This document shows, one piece after another, positions 43,757 through 52,228 of a DNA stretch of 57,353 nucleotides. Source of the stretch: Alphaproteobacteria bacterium. GTDB lineage: Bacteria > Pseudomonadota > Alphaproteobacteria > Rhizobiales > Xanthobacteraceae. The translations under genes were made by a program, and so were the position numbers. The notes below the pieces were generated by a model. It saw nothing but the letters and a program-made list of their open reading frames with translations, had not been told where the DNA came from and searched no databases. Position 1 is the stretch's first letter. The number at the start of each line of letters is the position of its first letter. The stretch is from assembly GCA_005884765.1 (NCBI GenBank), contig VAZV01000169.1, positions 1 to 57,353 of the forward strand, read 5' to 3'.

Positions 43757-44461
43757 ATGTTGCTCAAAGGCAAGAAAGTGGTGGTCGTCGGCGGCTCGTC
43801 GGGGATCGGTCTGTCCACTGCCGAAATGGCGAAGCGCGAAGGCGCCGATGTCATCATCGCCTCGCGCAATGTTGAGCGTCTTGATGCGGTCGCCGACAGA
43901 CTGAACGCGATCGCAATTCCCGCCGACGTCACCAGCGACGACAGCGTCGCCAAGCTGTTCCGCAATTGCGGCCCGGTCGATCACGTCGTGGTCACCGCGG
44001 CGCAGCTTCGCACCGGCCCGTTCAAGACCGTTTCGATGGAGGATGTGCGCGCCACCATGGAGAGTAAATTCTGGGGCGCCTGGCGCGTCGCGAAATCGGC
44101 CGACATCCGTCCCGGCGGATCGCTCACCCTGGTCTCAGGCTATCTCAGCATCCGGCCCCGGCCCAACTCCGCGATCATCAGCGTTGCCAACGGTGCGCTC
44201 GAATCCCTGGCGCGGGCGCTGGCGCTCGAGCTGGCGCCGGTCCGCGTCAATGCGGTTTCGCCGGGGATCATCGACACGCCGATCCGCGCGGCCATGCCGG
44301 AAGCGGCGCGCCGCGAAATGCTCGCTCAGACGGCCGCCAAGCTGCCCGTCGGCCGCGTCGGCGTCGGCGAAGATGTCGCGCGTCAGATTCTGGCCTTCAT
44401 GACCATCGGCTTTGCGACGGGATCGATCGTTTATCTCGATGGAGGCGGATTGGTTACCTGA
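43757..44461 (+). CDS. SDR-fold protein lacking the catalytic YxxxK
   Basis: This 234-residue short-chain dehydrogenase has an intact cofactor motif GGSSGIG (12-18) and a C-terminal YLDGGGL. At the catalytic position, where SDRs have YxxxK, the sequence reads ISVAN (141-145), so tyrosine is replaced by isoleucine and lysine by asparagine. The usual active-site NNAG is also altered (TAAQ). It may be a non-classical SDR subgroup or a nucleotide-binding protein without dehydrogenase activity. AAAGGA precedes the ATG. It is in an operon with TPP enzyme, cupin and dioxygenase genes. Confidence 0.85.
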   Translation: MLLKGKKVVVVGGSSGIGLSTAEMAKREGADVIIASRNVERLDAVADRLNAIAIPADVTSDDSVAKLFRNCGPVDHVVVTAAQLRTGPFKTVSMEDVRATMESKFWGAWRVAKSADIRPGGSLTLVSGYLSIRPRPNSAIISVANGALESLARALALELAPVRVNAVSPGIIDTPIRAAMPEAARREMLAQTAAKLPVGRVGVGEDVARQILAFMTIGFATGSIVYLDGGGLVT

Positions 44462-44474
44462 GAGGGAAACGACA

Positions 44475-44852
44475 ATGGTTTCAGCAAGCAACGGCGCCTT
44501 CATCCGCAACATCGCTGAAGTGCCGTGGCGCGAATTTCCCAATCATTTTGGCGGCGCGCTGTCGAAGCCGCTGGTGATGCCGGACACGGCGGGCTCGCGT
44601 CACATCGACTACCGGATTTCGATGTATCAGCCGATGGCCCATGTAGCGCGTCACAAGCATCAGGTGCAGGAACAGATCTACCACGTGCTTGAAGGCGAGG
44701 GGCTGATGGAGATTGCCGGCAAGAATCATGTGGTCCGAAAACACGACGTCATCTTCCTGCCGCCGGGCGTCGAGCATGCGATTTCGAACACCGGCCTTGC
44801 CGATCTGGTATTCTTGGTAGTCACCTCACCGGTCGCCGACGACGCGAGATAG
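44475..44852 (+). CDS. Single-domain cupin
   Basis: This is a 125-residue cupin with motif 1 MAHVARHKHQVQEQIYHVLEG (His, His, Gln/Glu) and motif 2 FLPPGVEHAISN (His). Such small cupins act as dioxygenases, isomerases or lyases in catabolic operons. AGAGGGAAAC precedes the ATG. It lies 13 nt after the SDR stop and 15 nt before the dioxygenase gene. Confidence 0.88.
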   Translation: MVSASNGAFIRNIAEVPWREFPNHFGGALSKPLVMPDTAGSRHIDYRISMYQPMAHVARHKHQVQEQIYHVLEGEGLMEIAGKNHVVRKHDVIFLPPGVEHAISNTGLADLVFLVVTSPVADDAR

Positions 44853-44867
44853 AGACGAGAAATCGCC

Positions 44868-45292
44868 ATGACCGATTCGCCCGAAAGCCTGGCTCCGCGA
44901 TCGACCAGCGAGATCGCAAGCTACCACGCTCACGTCTACTACGACCCGGCGACAACGCGGTCGGAGGCCGAGCGGCTGCGCACCTGGATCGGCGAGCGTT
45001 TCTCCGTCACCTTGGGGCGTTGGCACGACGTCAAGGTGGGCCCTCATGATCAGGCCATGTGTCAGGTCGCCTTTGCTGCCGAAGTATTTGCCGAACTGGT
45101 GCCGTGGCTGATGCTCAATCATGGAAGCTTGAGCATTCTGGTCCATCCGAATACGACCAACCCACGCCGGGATCATCTGGCCGATCCGCTCTGGATCGGT
45201 ACTCCGCTTGCCGTGCACGGAGACAGATTGCCGAGCAGGCAGCGATGGAGCACGCGCCCCCGCCGAATACGCAACCGCATCTGCACCCTTGA
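44868..45292 (+). pseudogene. DOPA 4,5-dioxygenase family protein with single-base frameshift
   Basis: The first about 120 residues match the DOPA 4,5-dioxygenase family ([55 protein letters not shown]), which cleaves catechol-type rings with iron. Near 45233 the frame shifts: the natural ending ([19 protein letters not shown], stop at 45290-45292) is in another frame. One extra G at CCGAG would restore it. As it stands, the frame runs to 45386, through the intrinsic terminator at 45348-45377, which is implausible for a real C-terminus. Expected length is about 141 residues. Confidence 0.8.
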
Positions 45293-45347
45293 TCGTCTCG
45301 TGTGCCGACGGCGCGACGCGCGCTTGAGGGGCCATCAAAATTGGAAA

Positions 45348-45377
45348 GCCTCCGGCAGGGCATTGCCGGAGGCTTTT
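45348..45377 (+). terminator. Intrinsic terminator of the catabolic operon
   Basis: A perfect 10-bp stem (GCCTCCGGCA at 45348-45357, TGCCGGAGGC at 45364-45373) with a 6-nt loop is followed by TTTT. It lies 55 nt after the predicted natural stop of the dioxygenase gene. Confidence 0.9.
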
Positions 45378-45561
45378 GGAGGTTAACAAAGAAGCTTGGT
45401 TAGAGCTCTCCTTCGAAAAAGCGGCTGGCCAGAAACTTGGTCAGCAACACGAACCTTATATATGTGTTCAATATGTTTTTCAATTACCTTAGTTACTCAT
45501 CTAAAAATAATTTTAGGGGCGCTATCGTCTCGTTATGTTTCGTAGTTTCGGTCGCGATGCC
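45378..45561. other. AT-rich convergent intergenic segment
   Basis: This stretch between two converging terminators is far richer in A+T than the window around 45440-45530. It includes a 6-bp palindrome CTAAAA/TTTTAG (45501-45516). No gene was recognised; a short open frame on the plus strand has no ribosome site. Confidence 0.5.
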
Positions 45562-45590
45562 AAAGAAAAACCCGGCGGTTTCCCGCCGGG
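45562..45590 (-). terminator. Intrinsic terminator of the porin gene
   Basis: On the minus strand, CCCGGCGG-GAAA-CCGCCGGG (45590-45571) forms a perfect 8-bp stem with a GAAA loop, followed by TTTTTCTTTG. It lies about 30 nt after the porin stop. Confidence 0.92.
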
Positions 45591-45621
45591 GTTCGGTTAG
45601 ATCGCGCTTGGACGATCGGGA

Positions 45622-47283
45622 TCAGAAGTTGCGCTGAACGCGCAGGTTCAGCGAAGCCGTGCCGTTGTTGCCGAAGTTGTAAGTAGTGCTGGCCAGCGGC
45701 AGGGACGAGGACGGCGCGCCGGTGATCGTGCCGGCCATATTGGTCTTCAGGTAGGCGTACAGCACTTCGGCGCTGAACGTCAGGTTCTTGACCGGGGTCC
45801 AGCGAGTGATCAGGCCGATCTCGGAGATCGTGAAGCCCGGGTCGCAAATCGAACCTGCCCCGAAGCTACCACCGGTGCCGCCGCCGGAGGTGACGCCACC
45901 GCCGCGAATGGCGACGCCGGCGTTGACCGCGTAGGTGTTGCAGTAGAGCTGCTTGGCGGTCTGGTTGTAGCTGAGCCCGGCGATGCCGCCGAACAAGCTG
46001 GTCGACCAGTAGGGATCCCAGTTGTGGTTGTACGCACCCTGGAAGCCCCAACCGCGGGTCAACTGCTGTTGCGTCACACCATTTCCGTTGACCGCGCTCG
46101 CGCCCGAATAGATCGAGTCCGTCACGACGCCCATGGCGAACTTGGTGCCGCTATAGATGTCGAACGAAGACGGATCCGCCGCGCTGGTTCCCAACACGTA
46201 ATGCGATGCGCCCAACGACCAGGACCCCGACATCTTGATGTCGTCGCCGGCACCGGTCGGGATGTTCTTGATCTGCAACGCAGCCATCACGGCCCCGCCA
46301 TACTTGTCGTCGGGATGACCGAAGTTCACAGCGCCAGTCTGCGAAACGCCGCCGTTGAACGTCGATCCGACGACGTTGGCGTTGGAGAAGTAGGCCGCGT
46401 GGTCATCATGGATAGCACCGGAGATCTGGAACAGACCCCAAGCCTGATCGACCCTCACGTTGCCGACGAAATCGGGAACACTGGTGCCGCCGTACGCCGT
46501 GCCAACACCGGTGATGAACGAGCTCGCCGCACCACCGAAGCCGATCGAGCCCCCAGCCGCACCGCCTACCGCGTTGATGATCTGCGTGCGGTTGAAGCCA
46601 GCCGAGGAGCTGTCATCGATACCCAACGTCGCCGACACGCCGTTACCAAACTGCCAGGTGTACTGGATGTTGTTGATACCGGTGACCGAATCGTAAGTGC
46701 CGACCAGGAACGACGAGTTGTTGCCCGGATAGCCATGCCATGGCGTGGCGTAGGCCGAGGCGGACTTACCGAAGGTGAAGCCGGCGAACTGGACGAACGC
46801 AAATTCAACCGCGACGTAGCCGTTGCCGTTGGTGTCGTTGTTGACTTGGCCCTGCGTTGCGCTCGGGTTGACGCTGCCGGCAATACCAACGCTGCTGGTC
46901 GCGCCAAAGGTCGAGAACTGGAAGTCGCCCTGCGTGAAAGTACGGACAACGCCGTATTCCGTCGCGGTGCGGGTATCGATGGTCAGCGCCAAACGCGAAC
47001 GGTCGTTATAGAAGTTCGCATACCGGTCACGGATGCCGCCTTCGCCGTTCCAGAACGGCTGATCATAGACGCCGCCGTTGATCGTCAGGTCGGCGCGCAG
47101 ATAACCACCCAGCTTGATGCAAGTGTCGGTGCCCGGAATGTAGAAGAATCCGGCACCATACAGAGAGCAGATCCTCACGTATTCGACCGCTTTGGCCTTG
47201 ACCGGAAGATCAGCCGCCTGTGCCCCGCCCATGGCGAGAAGACCCGCCGCTGAGCCGAGGAGTAGGCTCTTAATCGTGTTCAT
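45622..47283 (-). CDS. Outer-membrane porin, Porin_2 family
   Basis: This is a 553-residue beta-barrel porin. It has a signal peptide (SLLLGSAAGLLAMGGAQA), the family N-terminal block ending in TDTCIKLGGYLRADL, repeated amphipathic strands and a C-terminal phenylalanine after LNLRVQRN, the outer-membrane assembly signal. A glycine-rich loop lies near residue 480. GGAG lies seven bases before the ATG. The upstream region is AT-rich, consistent with a strong promoter. It allows passive uptake of small hydrophilic solutes. Confidence 0.95.
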   Translation of the reverse strand: MNTIKSLLLGSAAGLLAMGGAQAADLPVKAKAVEYVRICSLYGAGFFYIPGTDTCIKLGGYLRADLTINGGVYDQPFWNGEGGIRDRYANFYNDRSRLALTIDTRTATEYGVVRTFTQGDFQFSTFGATSSVGIAGSVNPSATQGQVNNDTNGNGYVAVEFAFVQFAGFTFGKSASAYATPWHGYPGNNSSFLVGTYDSVTGINNIQYTWQFGNGVSATLGIDDSSSAGFNRTQIINAVGGAAGGSIGFGGAASSFITGVGTAYGGTSVPDFVGNVRVDQAWGLFQISGAIHDDHAAYFSNANVVGSTFNGGVSQTGAVNFGHPDDKYGGAVMAALQIKNIPTGAGDDIKMSGSWSLGASHYVLGTSAADPSSFDIYSGTKFAMGVVTDSIYSGASAVNGNGVTQQQLTRGWGFQGAYNHNWDPYWSTSLFGGIAGLSYNQTAKQLYCNTYAVNAGVAIRGGGVTSGGGTGGSFGAGSICDPGFTISEIGLITRWTPVKNLTFSAEVLYAYLKTNMAGTITGAPSSSLPLASTTYNFGNNGTASLNLRVQRNF

Positions 47284-47541
47284 TTAAGTCTCCAAGTTTA
47301 TAGGAAGGCTCCACCCCCCAGAACCCGAATCTTCCGCGGGATCGTCGAATGGGCGCCCGAGAATATTTTCCAGGGCACTTGGGACAATGCATGCTCAACT
47401 TATGTTCGTAAAATAGTTTATCTAATCATGTAATCTTTTGTGCATTCGTGTGTTTTTTGCGCAACATGACTATTGGGGGGCTTGTCCGGAACACAATTAG
47501 TTGATCTACTTACTGAAACTACACACACTAACGGGGCGGAC

Positions 47542-48034
47542 ATGGCCAAGCGAACCATCTCTCAGGCTCGAGCGGTGACCGTTCGTGCAAGTGAAGGAGC
47601 TTCCCGCAAGGTAGTCAGCGATCCGTGCCAGGATATGTTTCGGAGATTCCTTTGGGAAATAACGTCGATCAACGTCCACCTCGATCAGATTCGTGACTTC
47701 TGGGCCCAGAATCTGGGCGTCACCGGTCCGCAGTGGATGATTCTGATGGCGGTGTCGGACCTCGACCAAGGTCGTGGCGTCACAATCGAAGATGCTTGAG
47801 AAAATGTCCCTGCTAAAACGCACGTCCTCGCGCGAGGATGCGAGAGTCGTGCTGATGTCGCTTTCCGAGAAAGCGCGCAAGCACGCAGCGGATCTTTCCG
47901 CCAAACAAGAGTTATTCAGCAAATTCATATTCTCCGAATTCAACGAAGCAACCGTGAAGGATATTCTCGGCAAGCTCTCGTTGCTGGAAAATCGCCTGGA
48001 GAAAGCCGCGCTCAAGCTCAGCGCGGATTTGTAG
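47542..48034 (+). pseudogene. MarR family regulator with deletion across the DNA-recognition region
   Basis: From ATG 47542 the frame encodes 85 residues typical of the N-terminal part of a MarR regulator (DPCQDMFRRFLWEITSINVHLDQ, GVTGPQWMILMAVSDLDQGRGV) and stops at 47799. The C-terminal part (SQSKMLEKMSLLKRTSSREDARVVLM to LEKAALKLSADL) continues in another frame from 47780 to 48034. Between GRGV and SQSKMLEK about 15-17 residues expected for the recognition helix are missing. The product cannot bind DNA normally. GCGGAC lies weakly before the ATG. This is a deletion or an assembly artefact. Confidence 0.78.
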
Positions 48035-48315
48035 CTGGTGGCAGGGCTGGTGTGGCCGGCTTGCCGTCTCACATCCTGATTGCCTGTTCGCTGAGCATTC
48101 CAATTCATCCGTGTGCCATGCCGGTCACAAGCGTCATCCATACGTCATATCGATCAAGAGCGCGAGAGCAGTGCAGTCATGTGCTTGGCAGGCACCTGGA
48201 GGTGCCGTAACATTTATTCCAACATTTTTTTGTGAGCCGTCTGTACAGGACTGGGTGGGGACTCGTGACGTCGCTTCAAATCGCCAGGAGGCCTGTATCC
48301 GTACGCGAGCCTACC

Positions 48316-49509
48316 ATGACAAAAAAACAAGAAAAGCCGCGACCAAGGCGGCGAAAGTCGGGACCGATTTTCGGTCCCGGTGGTTGGCCGCAATGGCCGG
48401 GCAATGAAGACTATTCCTGCGAGTTCATGCGCGTGCTTGCCACCGCAACGGAAGGTGCGAGCACCGTTTCGGAATGTTTCTGGGCGGCACGGCACATCGA
48501 ACACTCGAGTCCGGCAAGCTGGTACGACGCCTGGACGGCGGTCGCCGCCAGGACCAAGCAGCGCGGCGACGCCGCTTTCGAATCCGGCGGCCTGAACATG
48601 GCGACCGGCAACTGGTTGCGCGCGTCAAACTACTATCGGACCGCCGAAGCATTCCTCAACAACGACGACGCACGCCGGCAGCCGACGATTGATTCGATGC
48701 GGTTGTGCTCGCGTCTTTATCTGCAACATGCGACGCCGCGCGCGAGCATCGTCCGAATCGATGACGGCAGCGGCCGGCCGCTCGAAGCCTACTTTCTCCC
48801 GGTTTCCTGCACCGGTCCCACGGCGGTGGTCGTTTGCGTCGGCGCCATGAATTCCTTCAAGGAAGACTTGCTGTACACGATGCGCCGGCATGGCGCCGCG
48901 AACGAGCTATCGCTTCTTCTCGTCGACCATCCCGGCTTCGATCCTCTCACAGGTCGCCACGGGGGCAGCAGACTGGCAGAAATCCATGTTCCGCTCAGCC
49001 GATGGCTGGATTATCTGCTCACGCGCGCCGACGTCGATTCGCACCGGATTGCGATCTATGGCGACGGTCTCGGCGCCGCTTACGCCACGCAGGCCGCGAA
49101 GCACGACGATCGCTTTGTGGCTGCAGTGTGCGATGGCGGACTTTGGGAAGCCAAGGAACGGGCTTTTGCGGTCAGGAGAATTTCAGGGGGCGTGGCACCC
49201 AACGTCGGCAACCGCATGGTCTCGCCGAGCCACGTGGACTCCAAGTCGCTCGCCGCGCTTTCATGGCTGACGCTGATCGGCGAGAGCGATTTCGCTGCCG
49301 TCGAGGATGTCGAGGATATCAGAATCTTAAATCTTCGATCGGGCCTCAATCATGACTTGAAGGTCTTCACCGACGAAGAGACCGCCTCGGCGCCGGGGCA
49401 GGTCGACAATCCGACGCTTGCCAAGGAATTCGCGTTCGATTGGCTGCGGCGCCAGCTCAAATCGACCATGCGCGCCCCGACAAAGTCCGAGGATGCATTT
49501 GATTGCTAA
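48316..49509 (+). CDS. Alpha/beta hydrolase-fold protein with the nucleophilic serine replaced by glycine
   Basis: This 397-residue protein has an N-terminal helical domain (about 1-140, with WYDAWTAVAARTKQRGDAAF and NWLRASNYYRTAEAFL) and an alpha/beta-hydrolase core. The architecture resembles FrsA/Ayg1-like and 2,6-dihydroxypseudooxynicotine hydrolase-like enzymes. The nucleophile elbow reads GDGLG (249-253) where GxSxG is expected; codon 251 is GGT at 49066-49068. A late histidine (LNHDLKVF) fits the triad position. Hydrolase activity is doubtful unless another residue takes over. The start at 48316 lies just before a very basic segment. Confidence 0.75.
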   Translation: MTKKQEKPRPRRRKSGPIFGPGGWPQWPGNEDYSCEFMRVLATATEGASTVSECFWAARHIEHSSPASWYDAWTAVAARTKQRGDAAFESGGLNMATGNWLRASNYYRTAEAFLNNDDARRQPTIDSMRLCSRLYLQHATPRASIVRIDDGSGRPLEAYFLPVSCTGPTAVVVCVGAMNSFKEDLLYTMRRHGAANELSLLLVDHPGFDPLTGRHGGSRLAEIHVPLSRWLDYLLTRADVDSHRIAIYGDGLGAAYATQAAKHDDRFVAAVCDGGLWEAKERAFAVRRISGGVAPNVGNRMVSPSHVDSKSLAALSWLTLIGESDFAAVEDVEDIRILNLRSGLNHDLKVFTDEETASAPGQVDNPTLAKEFAFDWLRRQLKSTMRAPTKSEDAFDC

Positions 49510-49621
49510 TTGAGTAGAAACCCCTTCAGGCCGGTGTAGATTGAACCGGAAACGGTCGCAGCGAATCCGATGATGGATCAAAGGGACACTCCGGTCAAAT
49601 CCCGAACCATCGGCCGGCCGG

Positions 49622-49804
49622 GCCAAGCCTGGCCTTGACGCGATCAAGTTCCAACCTGGGTTGTTCTCGCTTGCGCAACAGTTCCTGGTGTTAGGCGCGG
49701 AACGGGGCGGGGATGACGATGTCGCGATGGCAGACCCTGCAAACGGTGGCGCCAGGGCTATTCTCTTCAATGCAAAACGGACACAGCAATTTTCCGCCGT
49801 TCAT
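49622..49804 (-). pseudogene. Zinc-ribbon protein remnant, probably cut by a premature stop
   Basis: A 37-residue frame (49804 to TAA at 49691-49693) encodes a zinc ribbon with CPFC and CRVC pairs (LCPFCIEENSPGATVCRVCH). Its ATG overlaps the stop of the upstream secreted-protein gene. Past the TAA the same frame continues with a plausible coiled-coil segment (HQELLRKREQPRLELDRVKARLG, to about 49622) like that following zinc ribbons in related proteins. A single change of GAA to TAA would explain the stop. The short form could still be a genuine micro-protein. Confidence 0.5.
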
Positions 49805-50229
49805 GGCACGACTTTGAAAACCAGGATGGAGCTTCGGGTCCGCCCCTCGGTGTCGGAAACCTCGATGTGAAACGAGTGTTCGCCGGGCGGGATCTCCGCG
49901 TCCGGGATATCGATGCCGCTGCGCTGGATAAATCGCATCAGGCGCGGCATCAGATCGACCTCCGGGGTCTTGAGATAGCTGACGCGGAGCGTATCGAGAT
50001 CGATCTTGTTGCCGCCGAACGCCTGAAACCTGACCTGGAAATGGACCGGCGAATGCGCGGTCTCGGCGGGCTGCACCAATTCCACACTGGGGCCACGGGT
50101 AATGCCACGGGAGATGGCTCCGGCATGCCCATTGGGCAGGCTCGCTTCCTGTTCGGTGATCAATATCGTTCCGGCTTGGGACCCCGCCGGGATCAAGATC
50201 AGGCCGAGCAGAAGACAAACGACTTTCAT
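49801..50229 (-). CDS. Secreted protein of unknown function (142 aa)
   Basis: This 142-residue protein has a signal peptide (VVCLLLGLILIPAGSQAG). The mature part is predicted as beta strands (VELVQPAETAHSPVHFQVRF, RSGIDIPDAEIPPGEHSFHIEVSD), resembling an immunoglobulin-like periplasmic domain. The ATG at 50229 was chosen at the start of the signal sequence; a GTG lies three codons upstream. Its stop overlaps the ATG of the zinc-ribbon gene. Function is unknown. Confidence 0.65.
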   Translation of the reverse strand: MKVVCLLLGLILIPAGSQAGTILITEQEASLPNGHAGAISRGITRGPSVELVQPAETAHSPVHFQVRFQAFGGNKIDLDTLRVSYLKTPEVDLMPRLMRFIQRSGIDIPDAEIPPGEHSFHIEVSDTEGRTRSSILVFKVVP

Positions 50230-50335
50230 GTGGTGCACCGGACCTTCTCCCTCACCAACGCCCCGATTTGGTTCTAGCCCAAGCGCATCGTTCTGTCAGG
50301 CCTCCGTACGCTCGCGGCGTCTGTTTGCCAAGCCG

Positions 50336-51376
50336 CTAGCCGATCTCGTTGCGAACGATGGCGGCGGCGTCGCACATCGCTTTCAATTTTCCGAACGCGA
50401 CAGCACGCGGCATGTATTTCATGCCGCAATCGGGCGCGACGACCAGCCGTTCCGCCGCGACGTGCTTCAGGCCGTTGCGGATGCGATCGGCGATGTCCGC
50501 AACGGTCTCGACCTGCGGGTTGCCGAGATCGAGCACGCCAAGCATGATCTTCTTCGACGCGAGATCCTTGAGCACGCCGAGATCGAGCTTTGGCTGCGCC
50601 GCCTCGATCGAGATCTGATCAGCGCTGGTGTCGGCGAGTTCGGCGAGGAACGAATACCCGGCGGGCTTGGTCGAGCCCGGCACCACCGCGGCATATCCGA
50701 AGCACAAATGGACCACGGTCGGCACGGTAATGCCGTGCAATGCGCGATTAATCGCCTTGACGGCGTAGCGCCGGGCGAGATCGGGATTGTTGCGCACCCA
50801 GGGCTCGTCGAGCTGGATCACGTCGGCGCCGGCCTTTTCCAGTTCGAGGGCTTCGGCATTGACCGCTTCGGCGAACGCCATCGCCAGTTCCTCGTCGTCC
50901 TCGTAAAATTCGTTCTTGGCCTGCTGGCTCATCGTGAACGGACCGGGCAGCGTGATTTTGGCGGCGCGATCGGTGTTGCGGCGAAGGAATTCCATATCCT
51001 GCCGTTCGACCGGGCGGCTGCGCCGCACTTTTCCCACCACGCGCGGCACCGGCGTCTGTTGTCCCGTCCGTGCCACGATGATGGCGGGGTTGTCGGCATC
51101 GATGCCGTCGAGCGCGGTGGCAAAGCGGTTGGAATAGCTCTCGCGGCGGATTTCACCGTCGGTCACGATATCGATGCCGGCGCGCTCCATGTCCCGGATC
51201 GCGACGATGGTGGCGTCATTTTGCGCTTCCTCGAGGTGTTCCGCAGGCAGCCGCCACATCTCGTGCATGCGCGTGCGCGGCACCGACTTTGACAACATGG
51301 CGCGGTCGACCAGCCATTCGGGTTGCGGGTAGCTTCCGACCACTGTGGTTGGCAACAGATGCTTTGGCAGGTTCAC
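50336..51376 (-). CDS. Cobalamin-independent methionine synthase-like protein (MetE C-terminal domain type)
   Basis: This 346-residue protein corresponds to the catalytic C-terminal barrel of MetE. Zinc ligands are visible as His223 and Cys225 (VVHLCFGY) and Cys317 (APDCGMKY). The substrate pocket DGEIRRESYSNRF and QLDEPW match the stand-alone family. Stand-alone MetE-core proteins can transfer methyl groups from donors other than methyltetrahydrofolate polyglutamate. It lies next to a NitT/TauT-type importer on the same strand, 39 nt from the permease stop, and could be co-transcribed with it. Confidence 0.87.
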   Translation of the reverse strand: MNLPKHLLPTTVVGSYPQPEWLVDRAMLSKSVPRTRMHEMWRLPAEHLEEAQNDATIVAIRDMERAGIDIVTDGEIRRESYSNRFATALDGIDADNPAIIVARTGQQTPVPRVVGKVRRSRPVERQDMEFLRRNTDRAAKITLPGPFTMSQQAKNEFYEDDEELAMAFAEAVNAEALELEKAGADVIQLDEPWVRNNPDLARRYAVKAINRALHGITVPTVVHLCFGYAAVVPGSTKPAGYSFLAELADTSADQISIEAAQPKLDLGVLKDLASKKIMLGVLDLGNPQVETVADIADRIRNGLKHVAAERLVVAPDCGMKYMPRAVAFGKLKAMCDAAAIVRNEIG

Positions 51377-51415
51377 GGGTGTTCTCCTCGTTTTGCTTTT
51401 GCCAAAGCGGGCTTG

Positions 51416-52228
51416 TCAGGTTGCCGGCTGCAACGGGCTCGCTGTAATCTCCCGGGCGGCGCGCTGGCCACCCTGCGTCCCGGTTCGCCAAATCGCGCAC
51501 CTGCGCTCGATCCATTTGATCGCAGCATTGAACGCAACCGCCATCGCCAGCACCAACAGCACCCCCGCGAACACATGCGGCGTGTCGAGGATGGTCCGGT
51601 AGCGCGAGATCAGGTAGCCGATGCCGGCCGAGGAAATCAGCATTTCGGACACAACCACGCCGACGATGACCAGTGCGCCGCCAACCCGCAAGCCCGACAG
51701 CACCGTCGGGATCGCCGCCGGAATGATGACGCGGACGAGACGCTGGCTCAGCGTCGCGCCCATGCTGCGTGCCGCGAGCAGGAGCTGCGGATCGATGGTC
51801 TGGATGCCGGCGGCGGTCGAAAGCATCGTCGGCAGGAACCCATAGATCGCCGCAAACGCGATTTTGGATTCCGGCCCGATGCCGAACCACACCGTGAAGA
51901 CGGGATAGAGGATGACGAGCGGCACCGCATAGAGGCTCGAGATCATTGGCATGATCAGGATGCGCGGCCGCGGCAGGCTGCCGACCACTGCGCCGAACAG
52001 GATGCCACCGCCGCAGGCGAAGGCAAACGAGATTGCGACCTCTGAGAGCGTCACCGCCAGCGCCTGGCGATATTCGGCGGCCTCGTTCCAGCCGGACAAC
52101 AGCGTTGACGATAGCGAAGGCAGGAACAATTCGGGAATGGCACCGCTGCGCGGCAGGACTTCCCACAACACGATGAGGCCCATCACGATCAGCCGGCGCA
52201 GCGCTCTTGCGGTCATCTTTCGCCTCAC
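51416..52228 (-). CDS. NitT/TauT-type ABC transporter permease (second copy in operon)
   Basis: This 270-residue permease has about six helices and the EAA-loop pattern of SsuC/TauC proteins (LLLAARSMGATLSQRLVRVIIPAAIPTVL, GVVVSEMLISSAGIGYLI). It lies downstream of the ATPase gene, with a 4-nt overlap. With the other permease of this operon it probably forms a heterodimeric channel. Confidence 0.92.
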   Translation of the reverse strand: MRRKMTARALRRLIVMGLIVLWEVLPRSGAIPELFLPSLSSTLLSGWNEAAEYRQALAVTLSEVAISFAFACGGGILFGAVVGSLPRPRILIMPMISSLYAVPLVILYPVFTVWFGIGPESKIAFAAIYGFLPTMLSTAAGIQTIDPQLLLAARSMGATLSQRLVRVIIPAAIPTVLSGLRVGGALVIVGVVVSEMLISSAGIGYLISRYRTILDTPHVFAGVLLVLAMAVAFNAAIKWIERRCAIWRTGTQGGQRAAREITASPLQPAT

